Below, piece by piece: positions 32,204 to 42,370 of a stretch of 64,000 nt of DNA. The notes under the pieces were generated by a model. That model did no database searches, was not told the DNA's origin, and saw only the letters and a program-made list of their open reading frames with translations. Source of the DNA: Neonectria sp. B-13 (taxonomy: Eukaryota; Ascomycota; Sordariomycetes; Hypocreales; Nectriaceae); the NCBI GenBank assembly GCA_002682825.1, contig NOKP01000001.1:1638464-1702463 (forward strand), given 5' to 3'. Position numbers and translations under genes: made by a program. Positions within the stretch are counted from its first letter, which is position 1, and each line of letters opens with the position of its first letter.

Positions 32204-34807
32204 ATGATGGCGTCTGGTGAGGTCGACATCCCCCGTCGCGACCGCGGCGCCCAGCGCGATGGCGACTCCTATCGCCCCTCCCGGGCACCGCGCTCGCGAT
32301 CGCCTCCTCCCGTCCCCGTCCCCGTCCGCACCGAGGAGGAGAAGCAGGCCGCCGCAAAGGCTGAGTACGAAAAGCTGCTCACGATGCGCTCCGGCGGCAC
32401 CTATATTCCGCCCGCCCGCTTGCGCGCCCTGCAGGCCCAGATCACCGACAAGACGAGCAAGGAGTACCAGCGCATGGCCTGGGAGGCGCTCAAGAAGAGT
32501 ATCAACGGTCTGATCAACAAGGTCAACACGGCAAACATCAAGTTCATCGTGCCGGAGCTGTTTGGCGAGAACCTCGTCCGCGGTCGCGGTCTCTTCTGCC
32601 GCTCCATCATGAAGGCCCAAGCTGCTAGTTTGCCATTCACTCCTATCTACGCCGCCATGGCCGCCATTGTCAACACCAAGCTGCCCCAAGTCGGCGAGCT
32701 CCTGGTCAAGCGCCTGGTCTTGCAGTTCCGCAAGGGCTTCAAGCGCAATGACAAGGCCGTGTGCCTCTCCTCGACGACCTTCCTCGCCCACCTCATCAAC
32801 CAGCAGGTGCAATACGAGATGCTGGCCGGCCAGATCCTGCTCCTCTTGTTGCATAAGCCGACCGATGACAGTGTTGAGGTCGCGGTCGGCTTTTGTCGTG
32901 AGGTTGGACAGTATCTGGAGGAAATGCAGCCGTCCATCTCGATGGCGGTCTTCGACCAGTTCCGGAATATCCTCCACGAGGCCGACATCGACAAGCGAAC
33001 GCAGTACATGATCGAAGTTCTATTCCAGGTGCGCAAGGACAGATTCAAGGATAACCCCGCCGTCAAGGAGGAGTTAGATCTTGTTGAGGAGGAGGACCAG
33101 ATCACGCACAGGGTCGAGCTGGACGGAGAAGTCGACGTGCAGGACGGATTGAACATTTTCAAGTTCGATGCCGAGTGGGAAGAGCATGAGGAGGCCTACA
33201 AAAAGCTCAAGGCCGAGATTCTCGGTGAGGGCAGCGACTACGACGACGATGACGACGACGACGACGAGAGCTCTGATGAGGAGCAGGAGAACCAGGAGAC
33301 GAAGGCTATGGAAATCAAGGATCAGTCCAACGCGGACCTGGTCAACTTGCGGAGAACCATCTATCTTACCATCATGTCCAGTGCCGACCCCGAAGAGGCC
33401 GTCCACAAGCTTATGAAGATCAATCTCCCGGCGGGCCAGGAGCCAGAGCTGCCCTCTATGGTTGTCGAATGCTGTTCTCAGGAAAAGACATACACCAAGT
33501 TCTTCGGTCTAATTGGCGAGCGCTTCTCCAAGATCAACCGTTTGTGGTGCGATCTGTTTGAGCAGGCCTTTGCCAAGTACTACGACACCATCCATCGCTA
33601 CGAGAACAACAAGTTGCGTAACATTGCCCAGCTGTTCGGGCACATGTTCGCCTCAGACGCCCTAGGCTGGCACTGCCTCTCGGTCATTCACCTCAACGAG
33701 GATGAAACCACGTCGAGCAGCCGTATCTTCATCAAGATTCTATTCCAGAACATCGCCGAGGAGACGGGCATGTCCAAGCTGAGGGCGAGAATGACGGACG
33801 AGACGTTGCGGCCCAACCTAGAAGGTCTTTTCCCCAGGGACAACCCTCGCAACATCAGGTTTTCCATCAACTACTTCACGAGTATTGGTATGGGCGCCCT
33901 CACCGAGGAGATGCGAGAGCATCTTCAAAACATGCCCAAGCCAGCACTGCCAGCGCCACCTGCCGCCGACTCGGATTCCGATTCGGTGTCGAGCTACTCT
34001 TCCTACACAGGGTCCTCGTACTCATCGCGAACGAAATCACGATCGCCTCGCAGGGGCGGTGAGCGGGGTCGTACACTTTCACGATCTCCGTCTCGACGGG
34101 GACGGGGACGTTCCTATAGTTCATCGCGATCGCGATCGAGGTCTCCCTCCAGATCTCCTCCAGCACGTGGGCGCGAGCGCAGCCCAGGGCACTCGGCTAG
34201 CCCTCCGCGGAGGCGCCGCTACACCAGCGAGAGCCGTTCGAGGTCTCCGCCACCTCGGGGTGGACGTGGGCGGGCACGCAGTGCCTCTTACTCTTCCCAG
34301 AGCCGGTCACCCTCTCCTCCGCCCCGACGAGCTCCAGCTCGGAGCAGATCTTACGGCTCGCGGAGCCGTTCACCCTCGCAAGCCCCTCCGGACAGGCGTG
34401 CGCGCCCACGAGCCGGTTCGTACGGCTCGCAAAGCCGGTCTCCTTCTCCCGTAAGAGGACGAGACAAATCCCCAGCCGGTCCTGCCCAACGCGGACGGCC
34501 AAGTGGAAAGCCCGAGCCCGCGTCGCACCGCCGAAACAGCTCCTCGGTCAGCAGTGGACCGCGAAACAAGCCCAAGCAGGACATCCGGTCACCTTCACAC
34601 GGATCGCGGTCTCCGCCACCTGCCCGAAACGGTGGACGGCGGGACTCGTACTCGCGATCGCGGAGCCCACCCAAGCGTGGAGAGGCCAAGCGCGGAGAGA
34701 TCAGGAAGTCGCCGAGCCCCGTGCCGGCGAAGAGGAGACGGTACAGTGACAGCGTGTCGAGGTCGAGGTCGCCGCCGCCGTTGAAGCGAGGACGACATGG
34801 AAGCTGA
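32204..34807 (+). CDS. CWC22: Pre-mRNA splicing factor CWC22 (MIF4G-MA3 protein)
   Basis: One exon from the MMASGE start at 32204; 867 aa. A short RS/Pro-rich N-terminus (RAPRSRSPPPVPVP) precedes RSGGTYIPPARLRALQ, the usual CWC22 entry motif. The MIF4G domain follows at about 90-280 (SINGLINKVNTANIKFIVPELFGENLVRGRG...). An acidic linker (YDDDDDDDDESSDEEQEN) leads to the MA3 domain at about 380-500 (NLRRTIYLTIMSSADPEEAVHKL...). From about 585 there is a long Arg-Ser domain of SRSPSR-type repeats. CWC22 is an essential NineTeen-related spliceosome component that recruits eIF4A3 in animals and keeps Prp2 function in yeast. The upstream frame is open back to 31994, but that extension is not conserved in style; the motif position supports 32204. 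The large RS tail exceeds that of yeast Cwc22 and is common in filamentous fungi. Confidence 0.95.
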   Translation: MMASGEVDIPRRDRGAQRDGDSYRPSRAPRSRSPPPVPVPVRTEEEKQAAAKAEYEKLLTMRSGGTYIPPARLRALQAQITDKTSKEYQRMAWEALKKSINGLINKVNTANIKFIVPELFGENLVRGRGLFCRSIMKAQAASLPFTPIYAAMAAIVNTKLPQVGELLVKRLVLQFRKGFKRNDKAVCLSSTTFLAHLINQQVQYEMLAGQILLLLLHKPTDDSVEVAVGFCREVGQYLEEMQPSISMAVFDQFRNILHEADIDKRTQYMIEVLFQVRKDRFKDNPAVKEELDLVEEEDQITHRVELDGEVDVQDGLNIFKFDAEWEEHEEAYKKLKAEILGEGSDYDDDDDDDDESSDEEQENQETKAMEIKDQSNADLVNLRRTIYLTIMSSADPEEAVHKLMKINLPAGQEPELPSMVVECCSQEKTYTKFFGLIGERFSKINRLWCDLFEQAFAKYYDTIHRYENNKLRNIAQLFGHMFASDALGWHCLSVIHLNEDETTSSSRIFIKILFQNIAEETGMSKLRARMTDETLRPNLEGLFPRDNPRNIRFSINYFTSIGMGALTEEMREHLQNMPKPALPAPPAADSDSDSVSSYSSYTGSSYSSRTKSRSPRRGGERGRTLSRSPSRRGRGRSYSSSRSRSRSPSRSPPARGRERSPGHSASPPRRRRYTSESRSRSPPPRGGRGRARSASYSSQSRSPSPPPRRAPARSRSYGSRSRSPSQAPPDRRARPRAGSYGSQSRSPSPVRGRDKSPAGPAQRGRPSGKPEPASHRRNSSSVSSGPRNKPKQDIRSPSHGSRSPPPARNGGRRDSYSRSRSPPKRGEAKRGEIRKSPSPVPAKRRRYSDSVSRSRSPPPLKRGRHGS

Positions 34808-35508
34808 AGAATGTATAAGAGGTGGCTAGGGAATGGTTCAAAGGCCGGGATGGTACGGGACGTTGTTTACATCTAGATTGGGTCTGGTGGGCGATTGGTG
34901 GGAGTTTGTAATATCAGCGAGGACTTGCGAAAAATCGAAAGCTGTTGACGCCCATTTGTTTGAGTTGCTGGTTGTGATATGTTGGTGCTCTTTGGGAATG
35001 GTCTTAGGGGTCATATTCAATCAACTTGGGATACAAGGCTGACTTTGCCTGGATGCTTTCGCTGTCACGGGAGGACTGTAGCCGCTGGGATATTTAACCT
35101 CAGCCTCAACAAGGCTATGCTGTCAAGCTGTTGGCCTGCTCTGGGCCTCGGCCGTGGTCGTTGACTAGGCTGCAGGGCTACAGGCCCTCACTCGGGTCCG
35201 ATGAGGCATTGGCCGTCAAGTATCTCGACCAACTTATTTGCAGGCTCTCTGTTTGGCCACGACAATGGGCCAACAGGCTGTACAAAAACGCTGGCCGATT
35301 GGTGGTTGCTTGTGTAACCGCCGAACACTCACACTGCAAAGGGCGGGACAGCTGCCTACTTCACGCCAGCTCAACTCGGTCCTCTTTCACATCACTTCCA
35401 TGCAGATGGATGCGGGCACTCATTCGACGTTTCTCGCCCCGTTCACTAAACTCCCGCGCGATAGCGAAGCCCAAGAATAGCCTAGGCGATCTACCTTCAC
35501 ACTCTTCA
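34808..35508. other. Intergenic
   Basis: Between CWC22 and the IFI6-like gene. An in-frame open extension upstream of 35509 (from 35131) exists, but its composition does not look coding. Nothing else recognised. Confidence 0.45.
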
Positions 35509-36247
35509 ATGCCGACGGATGCACCTGGAGCGAATGGGCCGAAGGGGGGCAGCCCAAAGGGTCCAGATGGAGACGACTATTTCTCGAGAGTGAGGGCTAG
35601 GTTCAAAGCAACGCGTTTATGCAACCTGCTAACTCGACAACACAGGCGAAACGCTGGGCAATCGATCACCCGTACCAAGCGACCGCCTTTGGAACTGGCG
35701 CAGCAGCCCTCGTAGCCCCGACCCTCGTAGCAACGCCAGTCTTGGGCGCTCTAGGATTCGGGGCAAACGGCATCGCGGGAGGTAAGTGTCTTGTTTCCGA
35801 GTATCTAGTCGCCCAGCCAAACCGAATCACTAATACGGTCAAGGATCCATCGCTGCCGTAGCTCAGAGCGGCATGGGGAATGCCGTTGCGCCGAGCTTGT
35901 TCGCAACGCTGCAGAGCGCCGGCGCCGGCGGATACGGCCTTGCCGCAGTTTACGGGACAGTGCAAGGGGCGGTTCTGGGGGTGGGGGGCATCGGAACTTT
36001 GTTTTCGAGGAAGAGGGCGAATAGGGAGACACGCGGCGGGGATGCTGGCGGCGAGGGAGGCAATGGAAACGACGGGCCTGAGGACGGTGAGCCCGGGACT
36101 GGCAAGCCCCGGCCTGATGAACTCAACAGCGATGATGAGGCGCCTGCGAAGGAATCGGAAGACGGTGGGCCTGGGGACAGCGGCATGCAAGCTCAAGCGA
36201 AAGAGGCCGAGGAGGCCGGGTCTCTTGTATTCAAGGCCAAGCTGTGA
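35509..36247 (+). CDS. IFI6/ISG12-like (Ifi-6-16 family) membrane protein
   Basis: Exons 35509-35589, 35646-35781 and 35844-36247; 206 aa. A 27-residue Gly/Pro-rich N-terminus is followed by a Gly/Ala-rich hydrophobic core. Segments include ATAFGTGAAALVAPTLVATP, LGALGFGANGIAGGSIAAVAQS and LFATLQSAGAGGYGLAAVYG. The G-F-x-x-x-G-I-A-x-x-S-I-A-A...LQSxGAxG signature is that of the animal interferon-alpha-inducible 6-16/ISG12 (IFI6/IFI27) family. A roughly 100-residue acidic, Gly/Asp/Glu-rich tail absent from the animal proteins follows. Animal members sit in mitochondrial, ER or nuclear membranes and affect apoptosis and virus replication; function in fungi is unknown to me. All joins are phase-correct, and the exon 2-3 join restores the IAGG|SIAA motif. 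The start is chosen as the ATG giving the compact N-terminus. Confidence 0.82.
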
Positions 36248-36830
36248 TCGGCATCACAGGGCCACTCAAACTCAAGGCCAAGCCATGGGTCTCCCGCATA
36301 TACGGCTTGGGTGCCTGTCAGCCTAGATGGAGAGGTCCCGGGCGGGGCCGGTGCAAAGTCCGGATATTGTGGGGCCCTTGCCCGAGTGTCACGGAGACGA
36401 CTACAGAGTCGTCCATTACTCGTCCCGGTTTTCGTTGCCGTCGTCTCAAGCCCTTCAAGCCAAAAATGGCCCCATATTTGACCTCTACAGACACAGGACG
36501 CCTGCTTCGTGAACCCGGTTGGGAGCCTGAAAGGATGCCCAAGGCCGTGGCGAAGCTGGCTGCATGCAAGCGGTGGCCCGCGTTGGGTCGCTGTTGGTCG
36601 TATTCTGCCAACAGCTCCAATGATGTTCATGCACCGGTACCTCGACTCAATGCCCATTTCTTTTTCTACATTTCCCTGGTTACCGCCTACAGTCTCCCCC
36701 TCGGCACCTATAAATGCCAGAATCGCCCGCCGAGGTCATACTCCCCTCCCCCTCCAAGGCATTCCTCCCCTCGTGGCCATCATCTCTCCTCAGCTTTCTC
36801 GCCGCGCAGCATCAGCTCCGGACCCCGACC
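36248..36830. other. Intergenic; promoter of the CCCH protein gene
   Basis: 583 bp between tandem plus-strand genes. The last 150 bp are C/T-rich, as in fungal leaders. No gene seen. Confidence 0.5.
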
Positions 36831-37701
36831 ATGGAACCCGCCAAGACCCAGCCGAGCAAGAACAAGAAGCGGGCGAAGAAGAACAAGCCGGTGTGTCGCC
36901 AGTTTCAGGAATCCGGAAGCTGTACCTACGGAGATTCGTGCAAGTTTCCCCACCGCCCTCGCACATCCCCGCATCCTCCTCCTCCTCCTCCTCCGCCGCC
37001 GCCGCGCGGCGAAGCCTCTCCGCCAAACCCCAGCAACGAATCCTTCCATGAGCCCATCGATGAGTTCTTTGCACAGTATCCCAGCTTCCGGTACAGGCGC
37101 AACGCACACTTCTGGGACGAGTTCTACCGCATGTGCGCGCAGTTCAAGGGGCAGTGGGACGGCGCGGAGCGGAGGAGCGCCAAGGAGGACTTCAGGGTTG
37201 CCATGGTGGAGCAATTCAACAGCGCTTTTGGGACTGACGAGAATGATCTGGAGTCGTGGCAGCGACTCTGTCGGATTCTCGGGGTCGGAGTGCCAAAGAC
37301 GCTGAAGGAATGCCGACAGGTAATTCAAAGTTGAAGCCATCGTGAAGCTGGAAGCTGACCATCTACAGCGCGTGCAACGAACCCACGTCAACCTGGTTGA
37401 CCTCACAGAGTCTCCCACCACAGGCAACAAGGTCGAGAAATTCCCGTCCGTCGAAGCTCTGCGGGAGTATACACTCGAAAAAAAGAAGATATTCCCCAAG
37501 GAGGAAGCCTATGCGGGCGGATTACTCAAAACGCTACTCCGCCAGATACTGAGCACTCCGGCAAGAAAGCCAACGAGGGAGAGAGTAGACTCGGGTGTTG
37601 GTATGGAGAGCCCCCTTGGGATAAACGTCAACGGGTCCAAGGTCACGGTGACTGAGGACGGCTCAATCTTTTTCGCATCTCGCACATCTCACAGGTTCTA
37701 A
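36831..37701 (+). CDS. Single CCCH zinc-finger protein
   Basis: Exons 36831-37319 and 37369-37701; 273 aa. After a Lys-rich stretch (KNKKRAKKNKP) comes one C3H1 finger, C-x8-C-x5-C-x3-H (CRQFQESGSC...CKFPH), at residues about 22-41. A Pro run follows, then a helical conserved-looking module (FDEF-like IDEFFAQYPSFRYRRN...HFWDEFYRMCAQF, about 75-160). Exon 2 has VNLVDLTES, resembling a SUMO-interacting motif followed by acidic/Ser residues, and a disordered C-terminus. CCCH fingers of this spacing usually bind AU-rich RNA, but a single finger is weak evidence. The 49-nt intron (gtaatt...ctacag) is short but phase-correct. No specific orthologue is recognised. It lies between an IFI6-like gene and a convergent Mx-like GTPase. 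Confidence 0.82.
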
Positions 37702-38143
37702 CAAATGTCAACTATTTGCACTTTGCGGGTTTTGGTCTCTGCTTTGCATCATCCCTTGTATAAGTCTTCTATCCATTCGTTCGTTGAAGATACCAAGTTG
37801 CAATTCCTCCACAAATAAATCAGTCGCTTCCTAGAGCCCTTGAATTAAAGTCTGGTCAAGTTACACATTATATAGCCTCCTTGCAGTTCGTCATCTGGAA
37901 TAATAGGAAAGAACAAGACTAGAAACAACAGCAAGTAAGATACTGTCATCAATAAGCTTCAGGGCTGTACTTCCTACAGCTGAAATATTGTTAAGAAAAA
38001 CTCCCCTTCCTGCACAAGACCTAGCTAGTCGAATGGTTAAGTGGAGGCTGGCTTGGAAACCCCGTCACCTCCTCGGTCGTTATGGTCTGCCGCAATTCGA
38101 TGGGTATTCCTATAGATGAACTCGATCAGTTTTCGTCACTACT
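37702..38143. other. Convergent intergenic region
   Basis: AT-richer 442 bp between the 3' ends of the CCCH gene (+) and the dynamin-like gene (-). It probably holds 3' UTRs; no gene seen. Confidence 0.5.
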
Positions 38144-40299
38144 TTAAGAAGGCAGAACGTTACCTGAGAAACCGCGGTTTTGATGTCGTTGGCACGCCTT
38201 CAGCGCTGTTCTCAGATCACTGCGCTCTACCTGCAGCGCAGTTCGCCGTTGCGTCGTCTCCAGCGTCTCAGTGGCCAAGAGCTCTAGTTGGTTGTCGTTG
38301 AGTCCAGAGACTCGTTCCAAGGTTAGGATGTCTGGCACCTGCGAGACGAGACAGTTTTCAACTCCGAGGAGAATGACGTTCTCTGTGAACGTTTGGAGGG
38401 CGAACTAGGTTAAGAGTGTCAATGGGTCGCAGTTTACAGACCTCCCTTCCTTTGACCTACATCATAATATTTCGTCATCTGAGTAACAGCGGATTCGGCG
38501 TTGGATCGGGCAATGCTCCACGACCCCAGGTCTGTCGTCGACGTTGTACCGTGTAAGTCGAGTTGGTTATCTGCGCGCCTTTGGCCCTGGAGAAGGATGC
38601 GTCGAAAATCCGTCTCATTCGGCTGAAGATGGCCTTCTTGGTAATGCCTGAGCAGTTCCTTCAGCTTCGACTCAAGTTCCGCGCTCTTGCTCTCAAAGAA
38701 TGGATCCACAAATGTCTTCAACACCTCTGTCAGCGCCCTGTTATCAGTACCAACAATGTGGGCCAGGGCCGCCTCGACGAAGGCTTTCACCGAGCTCTTG
38801 GCCAGTTCAAAGTGTGTCGTCGCTATCGACTCCCACGGGGACGATTGCTCCCGGAAGAGGTTCGTTACCAACGTCTCGGTTGACAACCTGGGGGCCGGGG
38901 CGTTGACTGACAACTCGAGTTCCACTTGCGACACAAGTTCGTTCTTCGGGGTTGCGACGGGATCAGACTGGTGGTAAAAATCGACCAGAGGCTGTAAGTT
39001 AGCCGGGATGTGTGTTTCTTCTTCGTCCAGGCGCTCAGAGTAAGTGATGCGCCGTTGGGTACCTTTCTCAACAAGCACAAACGCAAAGGCACTATTCAGG
39101 TCTCTGATGAGAGTGCGTAACTTTCTCACCCGGCCGTCCTCCGACGGAGAATACCCGTTGTCGATACTGATTTCGCCAAAGAAGCCATCGCTATAATCAC
39201 CGCGCAGAGCTGCCTCCGCTAGAGTCTGGAATCGAGCGGCTACTCTGAACATGTAGCCTCTCGCTTCATCGACAGTGCATAGCGACGGGCCGAGTCTGCT
39301 TATGCGCGCCTCAATGGCCGCCACCTTGCTTTCGGTGGCTTCTTTCAGCTCTGGGAAGCCCTTCTTGATCGAGTCCTGCAAGATCTGGCATAGTCTGACA
39401 CGAAGCATCCAAGCACCACGAGCCTGGGGCAGGATCGACGACCAGGGCGGCGAGCGCAGAAACTCGCTCTCGAGGTAATCTCGTTCTGGTGAAGAGGTGC
39501 CCGACTCTGAAGGAGACCGGTTTCGTAGAATGTGCCAACCAAGGCCAAGCCTGTATTCCGGGTCCATGTTCGTGGCGACTCTCGCAAACTCCATCTGTTC
39601 CGCCTGCGAGGCAATATCCGGTTTTGTAATGATTCCCAGCGTCCTCTCGCCTTTTTGATCATACTGCTTCACCATTTCAAGGAGCCTGGAGGCATTCGGA
39701 CCGTTCTGCGCAGGAACCACGGCGAGTATGGTGACGTCTGGGTTCTGCATCTCGCGCTCCGCCAGCTGCCGGCAGAGGAGGGCATTATCTTGGTGTTTCG
39801 CGTGCCAGCGTATTCCTGGGAGGTCTGTGATAAACAACGGCAAAAGATCCGGCCCGGAGAGCTTGACATAGAGGCCATGCTGCGGACAGCAATCATCGGT
39901 GGGCTTTATCCTCAAGACGGATTTGGCGTCTTCGATGATGCCCGCGAGGTCGCGCTGGTCTGCGCCGGTCCTCTCGAGAAGCCGGACACTGGTTCCCGAC
40001 GCAAGGCTCTTGTCGCCGGTGGTGATCTTGGCTTCAGCCTTGACGACAGAGGTGCAGCGGAGGATCACGGCCGTCGTGAACAGCGTCCCGCGGCCTTCGT
40101 TGACGGGGAACTCGATGTCAGTAAACGCTTGCAGGACCGAGGACTTGCCGCTGGACACGTCGCCTACCACGACCACACGCGGCAGGCGAAGACCGCGGCG
40201 GATAGTGAGGGCATCGAGACGATAGAAGTCGCGGTGGATTGGCTCGAGCTCGGAGCGGAGATGTTGCAGAGCAGAGGAGGTGCCATCGATGCGACCCAT
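38144..40299 (-). CDS. Mx/dynamin-like large GTPase
   Basis: Two exons on the minus strand, 40299-38461 and 38404-38144; 699 aa. GTPase motifs: P-loop GDVSSGKS (46-53), switch I GTLFTTAVILRC (71-82), DLPG (159-162) and TKPD (225-228). A long alpha-helical middle/stalk region follows. The last exon supplies a GTPase-effector-domain-like helix (ILTLERVSGLNDNQLELLAT, then TTQRRTALQVERSDLRTALK). There is no PH domain, proline-rich tail, transmembrane segment or mitochondrial presequence, so the architecture is that of Mx-like, not endocytic or mitochondrial, dynamins. The 56-nt intron (gtaggt...cttaacctag) turns K-Y-Y-D into K-Y-Y-D-F-A-L-Q-T-F; without it the protein would stop after seven residues and lose the effector domain. 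The start MGRIDG is chosen; the open frame extends upstream to 40647 with poor composition. Fungal roles are mostly unknown. Confidence 0.87.
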
Positions 40300-40742
40300 T
40301 GTGGACAAGACTCGGAGAGAAACCTCAGGACTCACTCGCCGCGGTTTCCAGCGTATCTTGACCTGGCAACTTGCAACTGACAAGCGGTCACTTGACACTT
40401 GACACAATGTCGTTGTGTCGATCCTCCCCCTCTCGCAACGCGCAAAGGAACGCGAAGTTGCTGAGGCGCCGAGACTGCGAGCTGAGAACCAACAGGCCAA
40501 TGAGCCCTCGGCTTGTTGTTGCACAACCTCCGCTAATGCGACGCTGGGACTCAGCTTGCCAGCCACAGACGCCCATTTTAGAAGCCGAGAGACACGCATG
40601 ACAACACGAAGAAAAGAACACCTTGGAGCCAAGTCCGTGTCATACAAAAGTTCTTGTTCTCTATATCAACTTACCCCGTTGCGCCGTCTATATCCGTCCG
40701 AGTATGTATCGTATCCATATCTAGTAGTACCATCCATGCCCA
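40300..40742. other. Intergenic: dynamin-like gene promoter and DUS1 3' flank
   Basis: 443 bp between two minus-strand genes. No separate feature recognised; the open frame upstream of the GTPase start overlaps here but is not supported as coding. Confidence 0.5.
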
Positions 40743-42370
40743 TCATCCAGCAACGGCCTCATCCCTCGCCTTGATATCCTCCTTCTTCCCTTGCTCCTCC
40801 ACCTTGATCTCCTCCGAAGCAACACTGTCCTTCTTTGTCGCGTCCTTCTCCGCCTTCTCCTTCTCCTTCCCCTTCTTGCTCATCGTCAGCGCACCCTTCT
40901 TCAGAGCCTCGCTCGGCAGCGGCCGAATGATAGCCTGCGCAACCCACCACGGACGTCGGCACCGCGCCATCGTCCCCGCCGAGCTCTCGTCCTCGGGCAG
41001 GTCCTCACCCTCGCGCGGCAGCTCAGCGACATTCGCTCCGTCGGTGCGCTCGTACTCCAACAGACCCTCGGCCACCTTGCGCTCGACAGCTGCGAGGATC
41101 CGCTCCAGGCCGTCAACATCGCCTGCCCGGCCCTTGGCCAGCATGTCCCGCACGTCTGTGTGCTTGGAGACAAGGTGCCGCAGGAGGTGGAAGAGATGAG
41201 GCTGCGTCGATGACATGTTCGGGCCTGGGTCTTGTCTCTTCTTTCCGCCCATCCTCCTCTTCTTCGCTACTGGCTCATCCTCCGCGCGCTCGCTCTCGGT
41301 GATCCAAGCGGTGTCGTCGCCAGGGAGGAACAGTGGTCGTCGCTCGGGAGCTTTGCTTCCCAGGGCGTGCTCGTGGAGAATATTGATATATCTCCTAAAC
41401 ACCGCATCGACTCGCCATCCTCCCTTGCCGTCCTTTCCTCTCCAGTACTCCCGGCCTTCCTCGCCCACCGGTGGCGGCTTCGCAAAGATGGCCGGGTCAC
41501 TGAGGTTTCCCTCGGCACTCATCACAGCATCGGCTCCTGTTGCCTCGAGACATTTCTCAATATCTCCTCCCTGCAAGATGTTGCCGTTGGCGAAGATGAC
41601 GGTATCCGCTGGCAAGCTGTCCCTCAGGAATTTGATCATCTTCCAGTCCGCGATACCCGTCAGATGTCCCTTTTGCTCTCTTCTTCGCCCGTGAATGGTC
41701 AGAATCGACGCTCCAGCCTTGAGCACATTCTGCGCATACCCAAGTGTCTCCTCCTTGGTTTCTAGGATGCGGATCTTGGCCGTAACAGGGACAGGTAGTT
41801 CCTTGTGCAAGGTGTTGATCAGTCGGAAGATGAGGTCCTGGTCCTCCTGCAAAAACGCGCCGTATTTGCCCTTTCGCGCAATTCCCTGGGGGCAGCCGAG
41901 ATTCAGATCGACGGCATCACAATAGGGCGCTACCTGCTTGGCCGCAGACAGAAGGGCGGTCGGGTCGTTGGCGCAGAATTGTACGAAGAGCGGTCGATCG
42001 ATCGAGGGGTTGCCGTCAAGCCAGGCAGTAGAGGTCTCGGGACGTACGGCCTGGAAGTGCGCCTTGCGGTACTTTTCGTCTTCGGAGTAGAGCCGGGCGT
42101 GAAACATGGGGGTATAGGCCAGCAGACTGGACTGTTCAGTAGGTGATAGGAAGGACCGGGAGAGCATTCGCCACGCCTATGCCAAATGTTAGCCATCGCC
42201 GATTTCTAGAAGCATCATAGATCCCCAGGACGACATACAAACTCAGACTGGTCTACCATCGGAGCCACAATGAACTTGGGGCTGCCAATGCTCTCGTAAA
42301 AGGCCCTGCCCTGCAGCTTCGCAGGGTGCTCCGCGGCCACAGCGGGGCTCTGATCCTCGCTAGATGCCAT
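40743..42370 (-). CDS. DUS1: tRNA-dihydrouridine(16/17) synthase DUS1
   Basis: Two exons on the minus strand, 42370-42239 and 42176-40743; 521 aa. The FMN-dependent TIM barrel begins with PKFIVAPMVDQSEFAWRML, and splicing joins SEF to AWR exactly at this motif. Further signatures are RPLFVQFCANDP, DAVDLNLGCPQGIARKGKYGAFL (conserved Cys about 139), TAKIR, LTIHGRRREQKG and IFANGNI. Together these mark the Dus1 branch, which reduces U16/U17 in tRNA D-loops using NADPH. After the barrel and helical domain comes a Lys/Glu-rich C-terminal extension ending EAVAG, longer than in yeast Dus1 and probably disordered. Substrate position is by homology. Start M-A-S-S-E at 42370; an in-frame upstream ATG at 42472 is less likely. 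Confidence 0.93.
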
